Shown: in pieces, positions 16,310 through 25,314 of the stretch
Layout of the letters: each line of letters starts with the position of its first letter
Position numbering within the stretch: the stretch's first letter is position 1
Source of the DNA: Prorocentrum cordatum
Lineage: Eukaryota; Sar; Dinophyceae; Prorocentrales; Prorocentraceae
NCBI GenBank assembly: GCA_963575745.1
Contig: CAUYUJ010012780.1
Coordinates: 976,237-1,040,236, forward strand
DNA: 64,000 nt
Reading direction: 5' to 3'
Program-made: the position numbers and the translations under genes
Notes under the pieces: model-generated
Database searches by the model: none
What the model was told of the DNA's origin: nothing
Seen by the model: only the letters and a program-made list of their open reading frames with translations

Positions 16310-16720
16310 ATTCGACCAGATTCGCGCTCCCGGAAACATAGCCCCTTTCAGGACTACGCTGGACTCACGACTCTGGTGACAGAATCGGAAGTCAATTGCA
16401 CCAGTTTCACGTTCCCGATGCCAGCATCCATGGTAGATTACCCCAGTTTCGCGCTCATCAGGCCAGAATCCATGACAATGAAAATTGCTTCAAACTCGCG
16501 CTCCCGAAGCCAGAGTCCCATGTACACTTCGTCAGGCTCGCGCTCCCGACACCGGAACCCTTCCTTGATTTCACGTTCGCGCTCCAGAAAGTTCCCCAGA
16601 CCCGAGGCGAGCACACTGCACAAGAGTCATGCCCCCGAGGCCACAGTACACTGAAAAGCACGCCAGATCCACGCTCACGAAGCCACGACCACATGCACAT
16701 TGTATCAGAACTCGCGCTTT
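16310..16720 (+). repeat. Degenerate copies of the 42-bp satellite
   Basis: TTCGCGCTCCCGA-type words followed by GCCA and an (A/G)ATCC(A/C)TG-like tail recur roughly every 42-47 bases (e.g. about 16321, 16405, 16448, 16495, 16537). They match the exact 42-bp array at 52597-52875, though more worn here. No coding region is supported; ORFs on both strands are by-products of the repeat. Confidence 0.65.
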
Positions 16721-17180
16721 CGGAAACCACCATATTTCGCAAATTGCATTGGATTCGGACTCCCGAAGCTATGAGCCCGCCCCAGGGAATCCCCCTCTCT
16801 AGGGCAGAAAATCTGGAATTGTCTGTGTGTTCGGTGGGGCAACCGAAAGATACCGATACTGCTACATCCTGGACCTCTCCTGGCGTGCGTTCTGGACAGG
16901 ATTTCGAGCCGAATCCAGCTGTGTCGACGAGGGCCTCCCAGGAAGCCTCAAAGGGCAAAGGGGAAACGAGTCAAAGGTAGCAATATGGATACCCTTTCCT
17001 CCTCTGGTTCGGGAAGAGAGTGTTTCTCCCCCCTCCTTCCCCCCTTCCCGTGCCGCTCCCACACCCCGCACCACCACCCTACATGTTTCCTGGAACATCG
17101 GGGCTGGACCCGCAGTCGCGAATCAAAGACAGCCCCAACCGCGCGATTACAACTCCGGCGGCTTCAAACGCGACCGGGGC
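16720..17180. other. Spacer without recognisable gene
   Basis: Mixed-composition sequence. A CT-rich run with CCCTCC words lies near 17025-17070. Short frames are open on both strands, but none shows a domain, a convincing start or a repeat. Confidence 0.4.
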
Positions 17181-17182
17181 CA

Positions 17183-17261
17183 ATCGCAACCACTTCGGAC
17201 CGATCGTCAACCACTCGGGGCCGATCACAACCAGTTGCTATCGGGCCGAAGTGGTTGCGAT
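17183..17261. repeat. 16-bp perfect inverted repeat with a third copy nearby
   Basis: ATCGCAACCACTTCGG (17183-17198) is the exact reverse complement of 17246-17261. The pair could form a 16-bp stem with a 47-base loop. A third perfect copy, in the orientation of the second arm, lies at 18115-18130. Shorter relatives (e.g. CGTCAACCACTCGGGGCCGA) lie between the arms, so this is probably a local family of about 30 bases around CCGAAGTGGTTGCGAT. Confidence 0.75.
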
Positions 17262-17539
17262 GTTGTTGGACCGCTTTGACATGGTTTTGATTGAGAGAAG
17301 GGGTCTCAGGAGCGCTTCTAGAATGAGTGGGTCCCTCTCACGGTTTCTTTGGAATTTCGCAAGAGAGGTTGTGATGCGGCCGATAACCGACGGTTCGACA
17401 CCTCGGTTACGACTGTAAATCGCAATATTTGCATCGCAATGTGCTTCTGGACTTCCCGAAGACCTCAAGACCTCCCATGATACCTCAGGCGGCAACATGG
17501 TACATCTCATGGTACCTCACGCCACAGGATGGCTCGGAT

Positions 17540-17860
17540 TGCAGGATATTGAAGGGCATTGGAGGGTCATGATGCAGGGTACTGCTATGTATTTCGGGGT
17601 TGTCTGCAGGGTATGTATTGCAGGGTAGTGCAAGATCGTGTTGCAGGGTATTGGCAAGACGGTGTTGCAAGGTGTTGCAAGATCGTTTTGCAGGGTCTGG
17701 CAAAATCCTTTTGCAGGATATTGCAAGATCGTTTTGATGGGTGTTGCGAGATCAATTTGCCAGCTGAGGTAAAATCGTTTCGCAAGGTACTTCAAGATCG
17801 TTTTTCAAGGTATCGCGCGTATCGTTTTGCAAGGTATTGCAAGATCGTGTTGCGAGGATT
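17540..17860 (+). repeat. 23-bp tandem repeat (TTGCAAGATCGTTTTGCAGGG)
   Basis: Units of 22-24 bases with the core GCAAGATCGTTTTGCAGGGTA repeat about twelve times and decay towards both ends. GATCG is the best-kept part. A T/G-rich stretch of GGTGTTTGG words follows to about 18030. Confidence 0.75.
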
Positions 17861-18029
17861 TGGTGTCTGGTGTTTGAAGTTCAGGGTTTGGTGTTTTTGG
17901 TTGTTGGTGTTTGAGGTTTTGGGCTTGGTATTTGATGTGTGGTGTTTGGTATTTGGGGTCTGGTGTGTGCTAGATTATGTGTTTGGTGTTTGGTGGTTGG
18001 TGTTTGGTGATTGCAATCTAGTGTTCTAC

Positions 18030-18590
18030 CTGCACCTTGTCAATACAAATCCTACAGGTTGCGATCAATCCGTGTCCAGTGGTTGTGATTCGTCCGAAAT
18101 GGTTCGTGAACGGGCCGAAGTGGTTGCGATCGGCCTTATTTCAGCTTCATGCACCAGCACACCAATCCTCTGGGGAGGGTTTCTCATACACAACGTGACA
18201 GGAACGCTCCAAGAGAAGGAAACAAAGCGTTCAGCAGCAGCCCCAACATCTCAAGATGTTTGCTGAATACCAGTGGCCATCGCGTGATGCTCCCAGGCGT
18301 CTTCAGAACGGCGCGGAGACATCCTGGCAGTGGCTCTGATATGCCCAACTGTGACAGAGAGACGAGGGGCCAGCGGCAGAGGGCGAAGCCCACACGGATC
18401 CGGCCGCTCCCGCCCGGCGGGTTGGGCCGTGCGAGACCTCTCTGACACAGTGTCTGGCAGTCTTTGGCCCCCTTCTCCAATGCCTGGTCAAAAACCTCCT
18501 GAAAGTCCCTCCGAGAGGGGCCCCACTCTGCCGCCGGCCCCACTCTGCCGCCGGCCCCCTTCAAGGTCTCAAACGGCCCGGGGACGACCC
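18030..18590. other. Spacer without recognisable gene
   Basis: Includes the third copy of the 16-bp inverted-repeat arm (18115-18130) and GC-rich sequence with a duplicated GCCGCCGGCCCC word (about 18530-18560). Overlapping open frames on both strands have no supporting motif. Confidence 0.4.
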
Positions 18591-18765
18591 AAGGGCACCC
18601 CAAGCCGGTCCAAGAGAGTCCCGAGCAGTCCAAGAGAGCCTCCAGACGGTTCCAGATCGCTCCAAGACGCCCAAGATGGCCTCCAGACGGCCCAAGACGC
18701 CTTCAAGACGGCCCAAGAGGGCTCCAAGAGCACCCCCAAGACAGCCCCGAGAAGCAAAAATCATT
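18590..18765. repeat. CAAGA/GGCC mini-repeat block with a diverged composite-repeat edge
   Basis: Short block of family A (CCAAGACGCCCAAGATGGCC words). It ends in a diverged AAAATCATTGATTTTTC core that matches the palindromic edge of the ~400-bp composite units at 53-55 kb. Confidence 0.7.
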
Positions 18766-18924
18766 GATTTTTCAATTGTTCCCAACCATCCTGTGGTGTT
18801 GGGTCCTCGTTTTGAAGAGACGGTGCCCCGCGTCCTCCTCCTCTCCTCCTCCTCCCCCTCCTCCTCCCTCCTCCTCCCTCTCCTCCCTCCTCCCTGCGTT
18901 TCACCCACCCATTACAGCGCTTCG

Positions 18925-20500
18925 TGGCTCCATAGGGAGCTCCACCGAAGGCCCCAGCGGCAGGGTCCGCATGCAGTTCCACCTCCATTTCGGCGCACCC
19001 CTCACACGTTTCGTGGTCCCATAAGGGAGCTCCACCGAAAGCCCCAGTGGCAGGGTCCGCATGCGGTTCCACCTCCATTTCGGCGCACCCCTCACACGTT
19101 TCGTGGCCCCATAGGGCATGCTCATTTCGGAAGGCCCATAGGGAGCTGTGGCAGGGTCCGCATGCAGTTCCACTTCCATTCGGCGCACCCCTCACACGCT
19201 TTTCGTGGTCCCTTAGGGTGCTCCACCGAAGGCCCCACTGGCAGGGTCCGCATGCAGTTCCACCTCCATTTCGGCGCACCCCTCACACGTTTCGTGGCCC
19301 CATAGGGTGCTCCACCGAAGGCCCCAGTGGCAGGGTCCGCATGCAGTTCCACCTCCATTTCGGCGCCCCTCACACGTTTCGTGGCCCCATAGGGTGCTCC
19401 GCCGAAGGCCCCAGTGGCAGGGTCCGCATGCAGTTCCACTTCCATTTCGGCGCACCCCTCACACGTTTCGTGGTCCCATAGGGTGCTCCGCCGAAGGCCC
19501 CAGTGGCAGGGTCCGCATGCAGTTCCATCTCCATTTTGCACCCCTCACACGTTCGTGGCCCCATAGGGAGCTCCACCGAGGCCCCAGTGGCAGGGTCCGC
19601 ATGCGGTTCCACTCCATTTCGGCGCACCCCGTACACGGTTCGTGGCCCCATAGGGTGCTCCGCCGAAGGCCCCAGTGGCAGGGTCCGCATGCAGTTCCAC
19701 CTCCATTTCGGCGCACCCCATCACACGTTTCGTGGCCCCATAGGGAGCTCCACCGAAGGCCCCAGCGGCAGGGTCCGCATGCAGTTTCACCTCCATTTCG
19801 GCGCACCCCTCACACGTTTCGTGGTCCCATAGGGTGCTCCACCGAAGGCCCCAGGGGCAGGGTCCGCATGCAGTTCCACTTCCATTTCGGCGCACCCCTC
19901 ACACGTTTCGTGGCCCCATGGGTGTTCCGCCGCGCACCTCTCACACGTTTCGTGGCCCCATAGGGTGCTCCGCGGAAGGCCCCAGTGGCATGGTCCGCAG
20001 GCAGTTCCATCCCCATTTCTTCGCACCCCTCACCACACGTTTCGTGGCCCTATAGGGTGCTCCGCCGAAGGCCCCAGTGGCAGGGTCCGCATGCAGTTCC
20101 ACCTCCATCTCCGCGCACCTCTCGCACGTTCCGCGGCCCCATAGGGTGCTCCACCCAAGGCCCCCGTGGCAGGTCCGCATGCAGTCCCCCCTCCATGTCG
20201 GCGCACCCCTCACACGTTTCGTGGCCCCATGGAGTGTTCCACTCAGGGCCCCAGTGGCAGGTTCCGCATGCAGTTCCCTCTCCATTTCGGCACACCGTTT
20301 CCACGTTTCGCGGCCACCAAAGGCCCTGGTGGCAGCGCCCGCACGTGGTTCCACCCTGCATTTCCGCGCACCCCTCACACGTTTCGTGGCCTCAAATGGG
20401 GCTGCAACGACGGTTCCGGTGGCAGCGTCCGCATGGCGTACCCGTGCCAATTTTGGCACCCCCGTCACACGCGTCGTGGCCCCAGAGGGAGGTTCACTGT
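18925..20500. repeat. 89-90-bp satellite, about 17 units
   Basis: Each unit holds CACCGAAGGCCCCAGTGGCA, GGGTCCGCATGCAGTTCCAC, CTCCATTTCGGCGCACC and CACACGTTTCGTGGCCCCAT. Spacing between successive TCCGCATG words is 90, 101, 90 and 89 at the left end. Units are very alike up to about 19.9 kb and diverge steadily to 20.5 kb, with one truncated unit near 19920-19960. All six frames are largely open, so apparent proteins of 100-350 residues over this stretch are not evidence for genes. Confidence 0.9.
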
Positions 20501-20534
20501 TAAAGCCACGCTCCTTCACTAGTTGTGGCCGAAC
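20499..20534 (+). repeat. 36-bp motif shared with 48300-48335 in inverse orientation
   Basis: From GTTAAAGCCACG through TTCACTAGTTG to GGCCGAAC, this segment matches the reverse complement of 48300-48335 at 32 of 36 positions. Both copies lie at the edge of a GGA/TCC low-complexity tract. It could be the end of a dispersed element or a conserved exon remnant (LKP-R-FTSCGRT in one frame). Confidence 0.65.
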
Positions 20535-20539
20535 AACCC

Positions 20540-21545
20540 CGATCAGCTCGAAATCTGGGAAACAAGAACAGCAAGCAACGGATCGGCGGATCGCACTCTC
20601 GCGCGACTGCGCGGAGCCCCAACGAGCCTCGGTAACCGAAAACCCAGAGCGATTGAATGAAAGCGGCCAGGAGGAGGAGGAGGAGGAGGAGGAGGAGGAG
20701 GAGGAGGAGGAGGAGAGGAGGAGGGAGGAGGAGGAGGACGAGGAGGAGGAGGAGGAGGAGGAGGAGGAGGAGGAGGAGGAGGAGGAGGAGGAGAGGAGGA
20801 GGAGAGGAGAGAGGAGGAGGAGGCAGGAGGAGGAGGGGAGGAGGAGGAGGAGGAGGAGGGAGACGAGGAGGAGGAGGAGGAGGAGGAGGAGCGAGAGTGA
20901 GGAGGAGAGATGAGGAGGAGAGGAGGAGGCGGAGGAGGAGGAGGAGGAGGAGAGGAGGAGGAGCAGCATCAGCATGAGCAGGAGCCTCAGCAAGCGGGAA
21001 AGGGGAGCTGGGGCTGGAGGGTGGAGACGACATGGACTAGGGGAGTGGGGGAGCGGAAGAGGAGACGGAGGGGGGGGATGATGAGGGGGCGGAGGAGAAT
21101 GAAGCGGAGGAGTAGCAGCAGCAGCAACAGGAGCAGGAGCAGGAAGTGGACGAGGAGGGGGAGGGGGGAGGGCGAGGAAGAGGGCGCGGGAGAGGGGCAG
21201 GGGGAAAGGAAAATGCTGAGAAAAGCAGGGAGGAAAAGTATAAGCGGAGAAAAAAACTGAGAATCACACATAGGAGGAGGAGGAGGAGGAGGAGGAGGAG
21301 GAGGAGGAGGAGGAGGAGGAGGAGGAGGAGGAGGAAGAGGAGGAGGAGGGGGGGAGGAGGAGGAGGAGGAGGAGGAGGAGGAGGAGGAGGAGGAGGAGGA
21401 GGAGCAGCAGCAGCAGCAGGAGGAGGAGGAGGAAAAGGAGAGGACGAGGAGGAGGACGAGGAGGAGGAGGAGGAGAACGAGGAGGAGGATGGGGAGGAGG
21501 ACGAGGAGGAGGAGGAGGAGGAAAACGGGGAGGGGAGAGACTCGT
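20540..21545. repeat. GGA/GAG arrays with GCA and GGGGA interruptions
   Basis: Nearly uninterrupted (GGA)n from about 20668 to 20965 and from 21270 to 21540, with a purine-rich stretch between. The first 125 bases are non-repetitive and show no gene. Poly-Glu, poly-Arg and poly-Gly frames (and poly-Ser/Leu/Pro on the other strand) are by-products. Confidence 0.85.
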
Positions 21546-22130
21546 TCGCCTCCCCGCCCCATCCCTTCCGCCCATCGTACCCCCGTGAACTCACCCATCC
21601 TTCCCATTCATGCCTTCCCTTCCTGCCGCTCCCATCCGTCCCGTCCCTCCCATCCCTCATTTCCTTCGGCGTGGTCGGCAGCATGTTCCCCCTCCCAGTC
21701 GGAGAGTGGAGGAGGGAGATGACGACGGCGACGACGACGATGACGAGGACGATGTCATCGAGCTTCGCACTTCGCAGCGACAGCGCTTCTCTCTGATCGA
21801 CTCCAGGCGGCATGCGAGCGAGCCAGGCTCCAGAGCAACAGGCCAGCACGCGAGGGACGAGGAAGAGGGAGGTAGAAAACGTTGGTGGAGGGCGTTGGTG
21901 GAGGGCCAAGGCGAGGGGGGATATAAAACGTTATAATACCGCCAGGCTGAACCATGCACCACGAGATCATACGATCACTTGCGAGGACATTCCTGTTATC
22001 ACCGTACTCCTCTTCACCCTTCCTGGTCCTCACCCTCGTCCTCATCATAATCATCCTCCCCACCACCATCGCCAGATCTCTCGCGGTGCCTAGCTGCTCC
22101 AATTGAGCAGTCAGCAAATCATGATCGTGA
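21545..22130. other. Spacer without recognisable gene; short palindrome at its end
   Basis: CT-rich sequence (21550-21680), a GAC/GAT-rich patch (21715-21760) and unique sequence. At 22118-22135 TCATGATC-GT-GATCATGA is a perfect 8-bp inverted repeat; it overlaps the stop codon of the ORF that ends at 22131. Confidence 0.45.
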
Positions 22131-23411
22131 TCATGAGGCCTTCTGGTCGCGCTGCGCCTTCGCAGCAGCGTCGACCATTTTCTTGGCCTTCGCTTTGAGT
22201 TTGTCGGCGGTGGCCGCTGACTTCTTCGCAGAATCCGCAGTGGCCTTGGTCTTGGCCGACGGGGTCAAAAGAGCTGCCTGGGCGGCCTTCGTTGCCTTCG
22301 AGGCGGCATCCGCCGCAGCCTTCGCTGCGGCCTCGAAGTCCGCCTCGGCTTGCTTCAGCTCGGTCTCGGCGGCCTTGGCTTTGACAGCCTTGGCAGCCGT
22401 CGCGACGGCGTCAGCCTCGACCTTCGTCGAAGCCTCAGCCTCGGTCGTGTCAGCCTTAGCGGTGGCCTTCTCCGTGGTCTCGGCCGTTGCCTCGGCTCGC
22501 TGCTGAGCCTCAGCCTCGGCCTGCTTGGCAAGCGCAGCCTGCTGCTGCTGCTGCTGAGCCTCCAGATCAGCCTCGGCCGTCGCAGCAGCGTCAGCCTCAG
22601 CGTTCACACCAGCCTCGGCCGTCGCAGCAGCGTCAGCTTGCTGCTGCTGCTGCTGCTGCTGCTGCTGAGCCTGCGCCTGCGCCTTCGCAGCAGCGTCAGC
22701 CTCGGCCTTCTTCGAAGCCTCGGCCGCCTGCGCCTTCGCAGCAGCGTCAGCCTCGGCCTTCTTCTCAGCCTCGGCCTTCGCGACAAGCTCAGCCTGCTGT
22801 TGCTGCTGTTGCTGCCGAGCCTCCAGCTCAGCCTGCGCCGTCGCAGCAGCGTCAGCCTCGGCCTTCTTCTCAGCCTCGGCCTTCTGCGCCTTCGCAGCAG
22901 CGTCGGCCTCGGCGGCCGTCTTCTCAGCCTCGGCCTTCGCGACAGCGTCAGCCTGCTGCTGTTGAGCCTCCAGCTCAGCCTGCGCCTTCGCAGCAGCGTC
23001 CGCCTCGGCGGCCTTCTTCTCAGCCTCGGCCTTCGCGGCACGCTCAGCCTGCTGCTGCCGAGCCTCCAGCTCAGCCTGCGCCTTCGCAGCAGCGTCAGCC
23101 TCGGCCTTCTCAGCCTCGGCCTTCGCGATAGCGTCAGCCTGCTGCTGCTGCTGCTGCTGCCGAGCCTCCAGCTCAGCCTGCGCCTTCGCAGCAGCGTCAG
23201 TCGCGGCCTTCTTCCCAGCCTCGGCCGTCGCGGCAAGCTGCTGCTGCTCAGCCGCGGCCTCGGGCGCTAGCGGCGCGGTCGAGGGCTGGGCGGCGGCCCA
23301 CATCCGCGAGAGCGCCTCCATCAAGTTCGCGTTGCGCACCTGCGGCTTGAGAAGGGCGGCGAGAGGCGCTGCAGCACGCGCAATGACGAGACGACGCGTC
23401 ACAACGCACAT
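22131..23411 (-). CDS. Ala/Gln/Lys-rich coiled-coil protein with possible organelle-targeting N-terminus
   Basis: A 426-residue frame from ATG at 23411 to TGA. The first 27 residues (MCVVTRRLVIARAAAPLAAL and on) are basic and hydrophobic with no acidic residue, like a mitochondrial presequence. The rest repeats AEADAAAKAQAELEARQQQQ-type units with Glu/Lys/Ala heptads and glutamine runs, as in long helical, TolA-like linkers. GCAGCAGCGTCAGCCTCGGC words repeat in the DNA, so length variation is likely. The frame may be an independent gene or the last exon of the multi-exon gene upstream: CCGCAG at the start of GTG-CGC-AAC (about 23330-23340) would serve as an acceptor. Function unknown. Confidence 0.55.
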   Translation of the reverse strand: MCVVTRRLVIARAAAPLAALLKPQVRNANLMEALSRMWAAAQPSTAPLAPEAAAEQQQLAATAEAGKKAATDAAAKAQAELEARQQQQQQQADAIAKAEAEKAEADAAAKAQAELEARQQQAERAAKAEAEKKAAEADAAAKAQAELEAQQQQADAVAKAEAEKTAAEADAAAKAQKAEAEKKAEADAAATAQAELEARQQQQQQQAELVAKAEAEKKAEADAAAKAQAAEASKKAEADAAAKAQAQAQQQQQQQQQQADAAATAEAGVNAEADAAATAEADLEAQQQQQQAALAKQAEAEAQQRAEATAETTEKATAKADTTEAEASTKVEADAVATAAKAVKAKAAETELKQAEADFEAAAKAAADAASKATKAAQAALLTPSAKTKATADSAKKSAATADKLKAKAKKMVDAAAKAQRDQKAS

Positions 23412-23800
23412 TACAAATCTTTACGCAGCACTGCAATGGCACATTACACGACACATATTGTGATAATGCATTCCACTCCTTCTCCCCTGCTCATCTTTAT
23501 CCTCCTTCTTCCCCTCCTCCTCATCATCCTGCTCCTCTTCATTTCCTCCTGCGCCCCCTCCTCCCCCTCTCCTCATCCTCCGTCTCATCCTTCTCCCTCT
23601 TCCCTCTTCCTCCTCCTTCGTCCCCTCATCTTGTCCAAAGCCAGCGAACTGCCAGCAAAGTTCAACATGCTGTCGCCCCGTCCCTCTTCCTCATCAGCAT
23701 CATCTCCCCTCCCGTCCTCCTCCACATCCTCCTCTACTGCTTTCTTCCTCCTCCTCATCATCCCCCTTATCCTCCTCCTCATCCGCATCCTTCTTCTCAT
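23411..23800. repeat. TCC-rich spacer with a possible small exon
   Basis: Plus strand is TCC/TCT-rich. On the minus strand a non-repetitive island at about 23637-23672 (MLNFAGSSLALDKM in one frame, VELCWQFAGFGQ in another) is flanked by AG and could be a small 3' exon of the gene to the right. No decisive splice sites. Confidence 0.3.
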
Positions 23801-23965
23801 CGTCCAAAGGTGGGCGGGGCGGCACGTTGGCAAGCTGCATGTTGGCCTCGAGCGAAGACCGCGATATCACCAGCCCCTGCTCATTGATGTTGCCCAGGCT
23901 GATCCTGGCGAGATTTCGGGGAGCAAGGGTAACGCCATCACCATTGTCGCGTCGCCGTGCTCTTC
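23800..23965 (-). CDS. Probable further 3' exon of the multi-exon gene
   Basis: An island of normal codon composition between TCC arrays reads NGDGVTLAPRNLARISLGN, INEQGLVISRSSLEANMQLA and NVPPRPPLDDEK on the minus strand. Possible acceptors are CTCGCCAG before GATCAGC (about 23905) and GGAAGAG near 23950. None matches the phase at the end of the exon that closes at 24501, so either a further exon lies between or one of the two boundaries is misplaced. Confidence 0.4.
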
Positions 23966-24149
23966 CTATCGTCGTATCCTCCTCCTCGTCCTCCTCCGCC
24001 GTCCTCCCTCCTCCTCCCTCCTCCTCCGTCTCCTCCTCCACATCCTCCTCCTGATCCTCTTCCCTCGCCCCCTTCCCTCGTCCTCCCTCATCCCGTGTCT
24101 CCTCGCCATCCTATTCTTGCTCCTATTCCTCCTCCTCCTCCTCCGCCTC

Positions 24150-24156
24150 CTCCTCC

Positions 24157-24214
<58 letters not shown>

Positions 24215-24317
24215 GTGTCTCCTCCTCCTCCTACTCCTACTCCTCCTCCTCATCCTCCTCCTCTCTCTATCTATATATCTACCTATATCCCTCTCTCTCT
24301 CACGCTCTCTCCCTCTC

Positions 24318-24394
<77 letters not shown>

Positions 24395-24422
24395 GTGTTT
24401 CTCTCTCTCTCTCTCTCTCTCC
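24150..24422. repeat. (ATC)n and (CT)n microsatellites
   Basis: An almost perfect (CAT)n run at about 24155-24212 is followed by a TCC/ACT-rich patch and then (CT)n from about 24290 to 24422 with few interruptions. They lie in what would be an intron of the minus-strand gene. Confidence 0.85.
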
Positions 24423-24500
24423 TCTCTCTTGTCCCTTACCCCTGCTGCGCTGCTGCCGCTCGCAGCCTCATTGCCCGCTCCCCTGTCGATCCGATCCCAC

Positions 24501-25283
24501 CTTCGTCGACGGCCGAATCCGAACGGGCGATTTCACGCGAACGGTCCTCACTCCGTAGCACGGCTTCGACGTCTTCCCGCAGTACATGAAGCCCGCGGGG
24601 ATGTACATCATCTCCCCGCACACCCCGATCTCAAGAGGTTTCCCCCCGAGCCCCGCTCCCCAAAACGTTGCACGTGGGAGGTCGGACACCCAGAACGAGT
24701 TCCGCGCACCGCATCGGCGGCGCTCCGAGCGACCAGGAACCCAGGACATGAAAACGCTAGCAGCGACCCCAATAACGAAGAGGGGGAGGAGGAGGAGGAG
24801 GAGGAGGAGGAGGAGGAGGAGGAGGTGGAGGTGGAGTAGGAGGAGGATGAGGCGGAGGAGGCGGAGGAGGACGAGGGGGAGAGAAACCAGGAACCTGAAA
24901 CATAGGTGGAGGGGGAAGAGGACGAACAAGAGGAGGACCATGCACACAGGATATGAACACTATTGTGTAGGGCGCAGGGGGAGGAGGAACGATGGGGAGA
25001 CGTACGGATGGATGAAGAGAAGGAGGAAAGATGAGGAGGGGGATGAAGAGGAAGAGGAGCGGGGAGGAGGAAGACAGATGCTGATAAGGAGATACGGGGA
25101 CATTGATGAGGATGAATGATGAGAAGGAGGAGGATGAGACGGAGGAGGAAGGGTGCGGAGGAGGAAGAGGAGGGATGAGGAGGTGGAGGAGGAATGGTGA
25201 GGAGGAGGAGGAGGAGGAGGAGGAAGGATGATGATACTGATGATGATGATGATGAGGAGAAGGATGAGGAGGAGGTGGAGGGC

Positions 25284-25314
<31 letters not shown>

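Noticed and set aside
18925-20500. CRISPR-like array
   Set aside because: Repeats are contiguous 89-90-bp units without variable spacers, in a eukaryotic context.
20657-21909. Long poly-Glu/Arg/Gly and poly-Ser/Leu/Pro ORFs
   Set aside because: Direct translation of GGA/TCC arrays; no start context or unique sequence.
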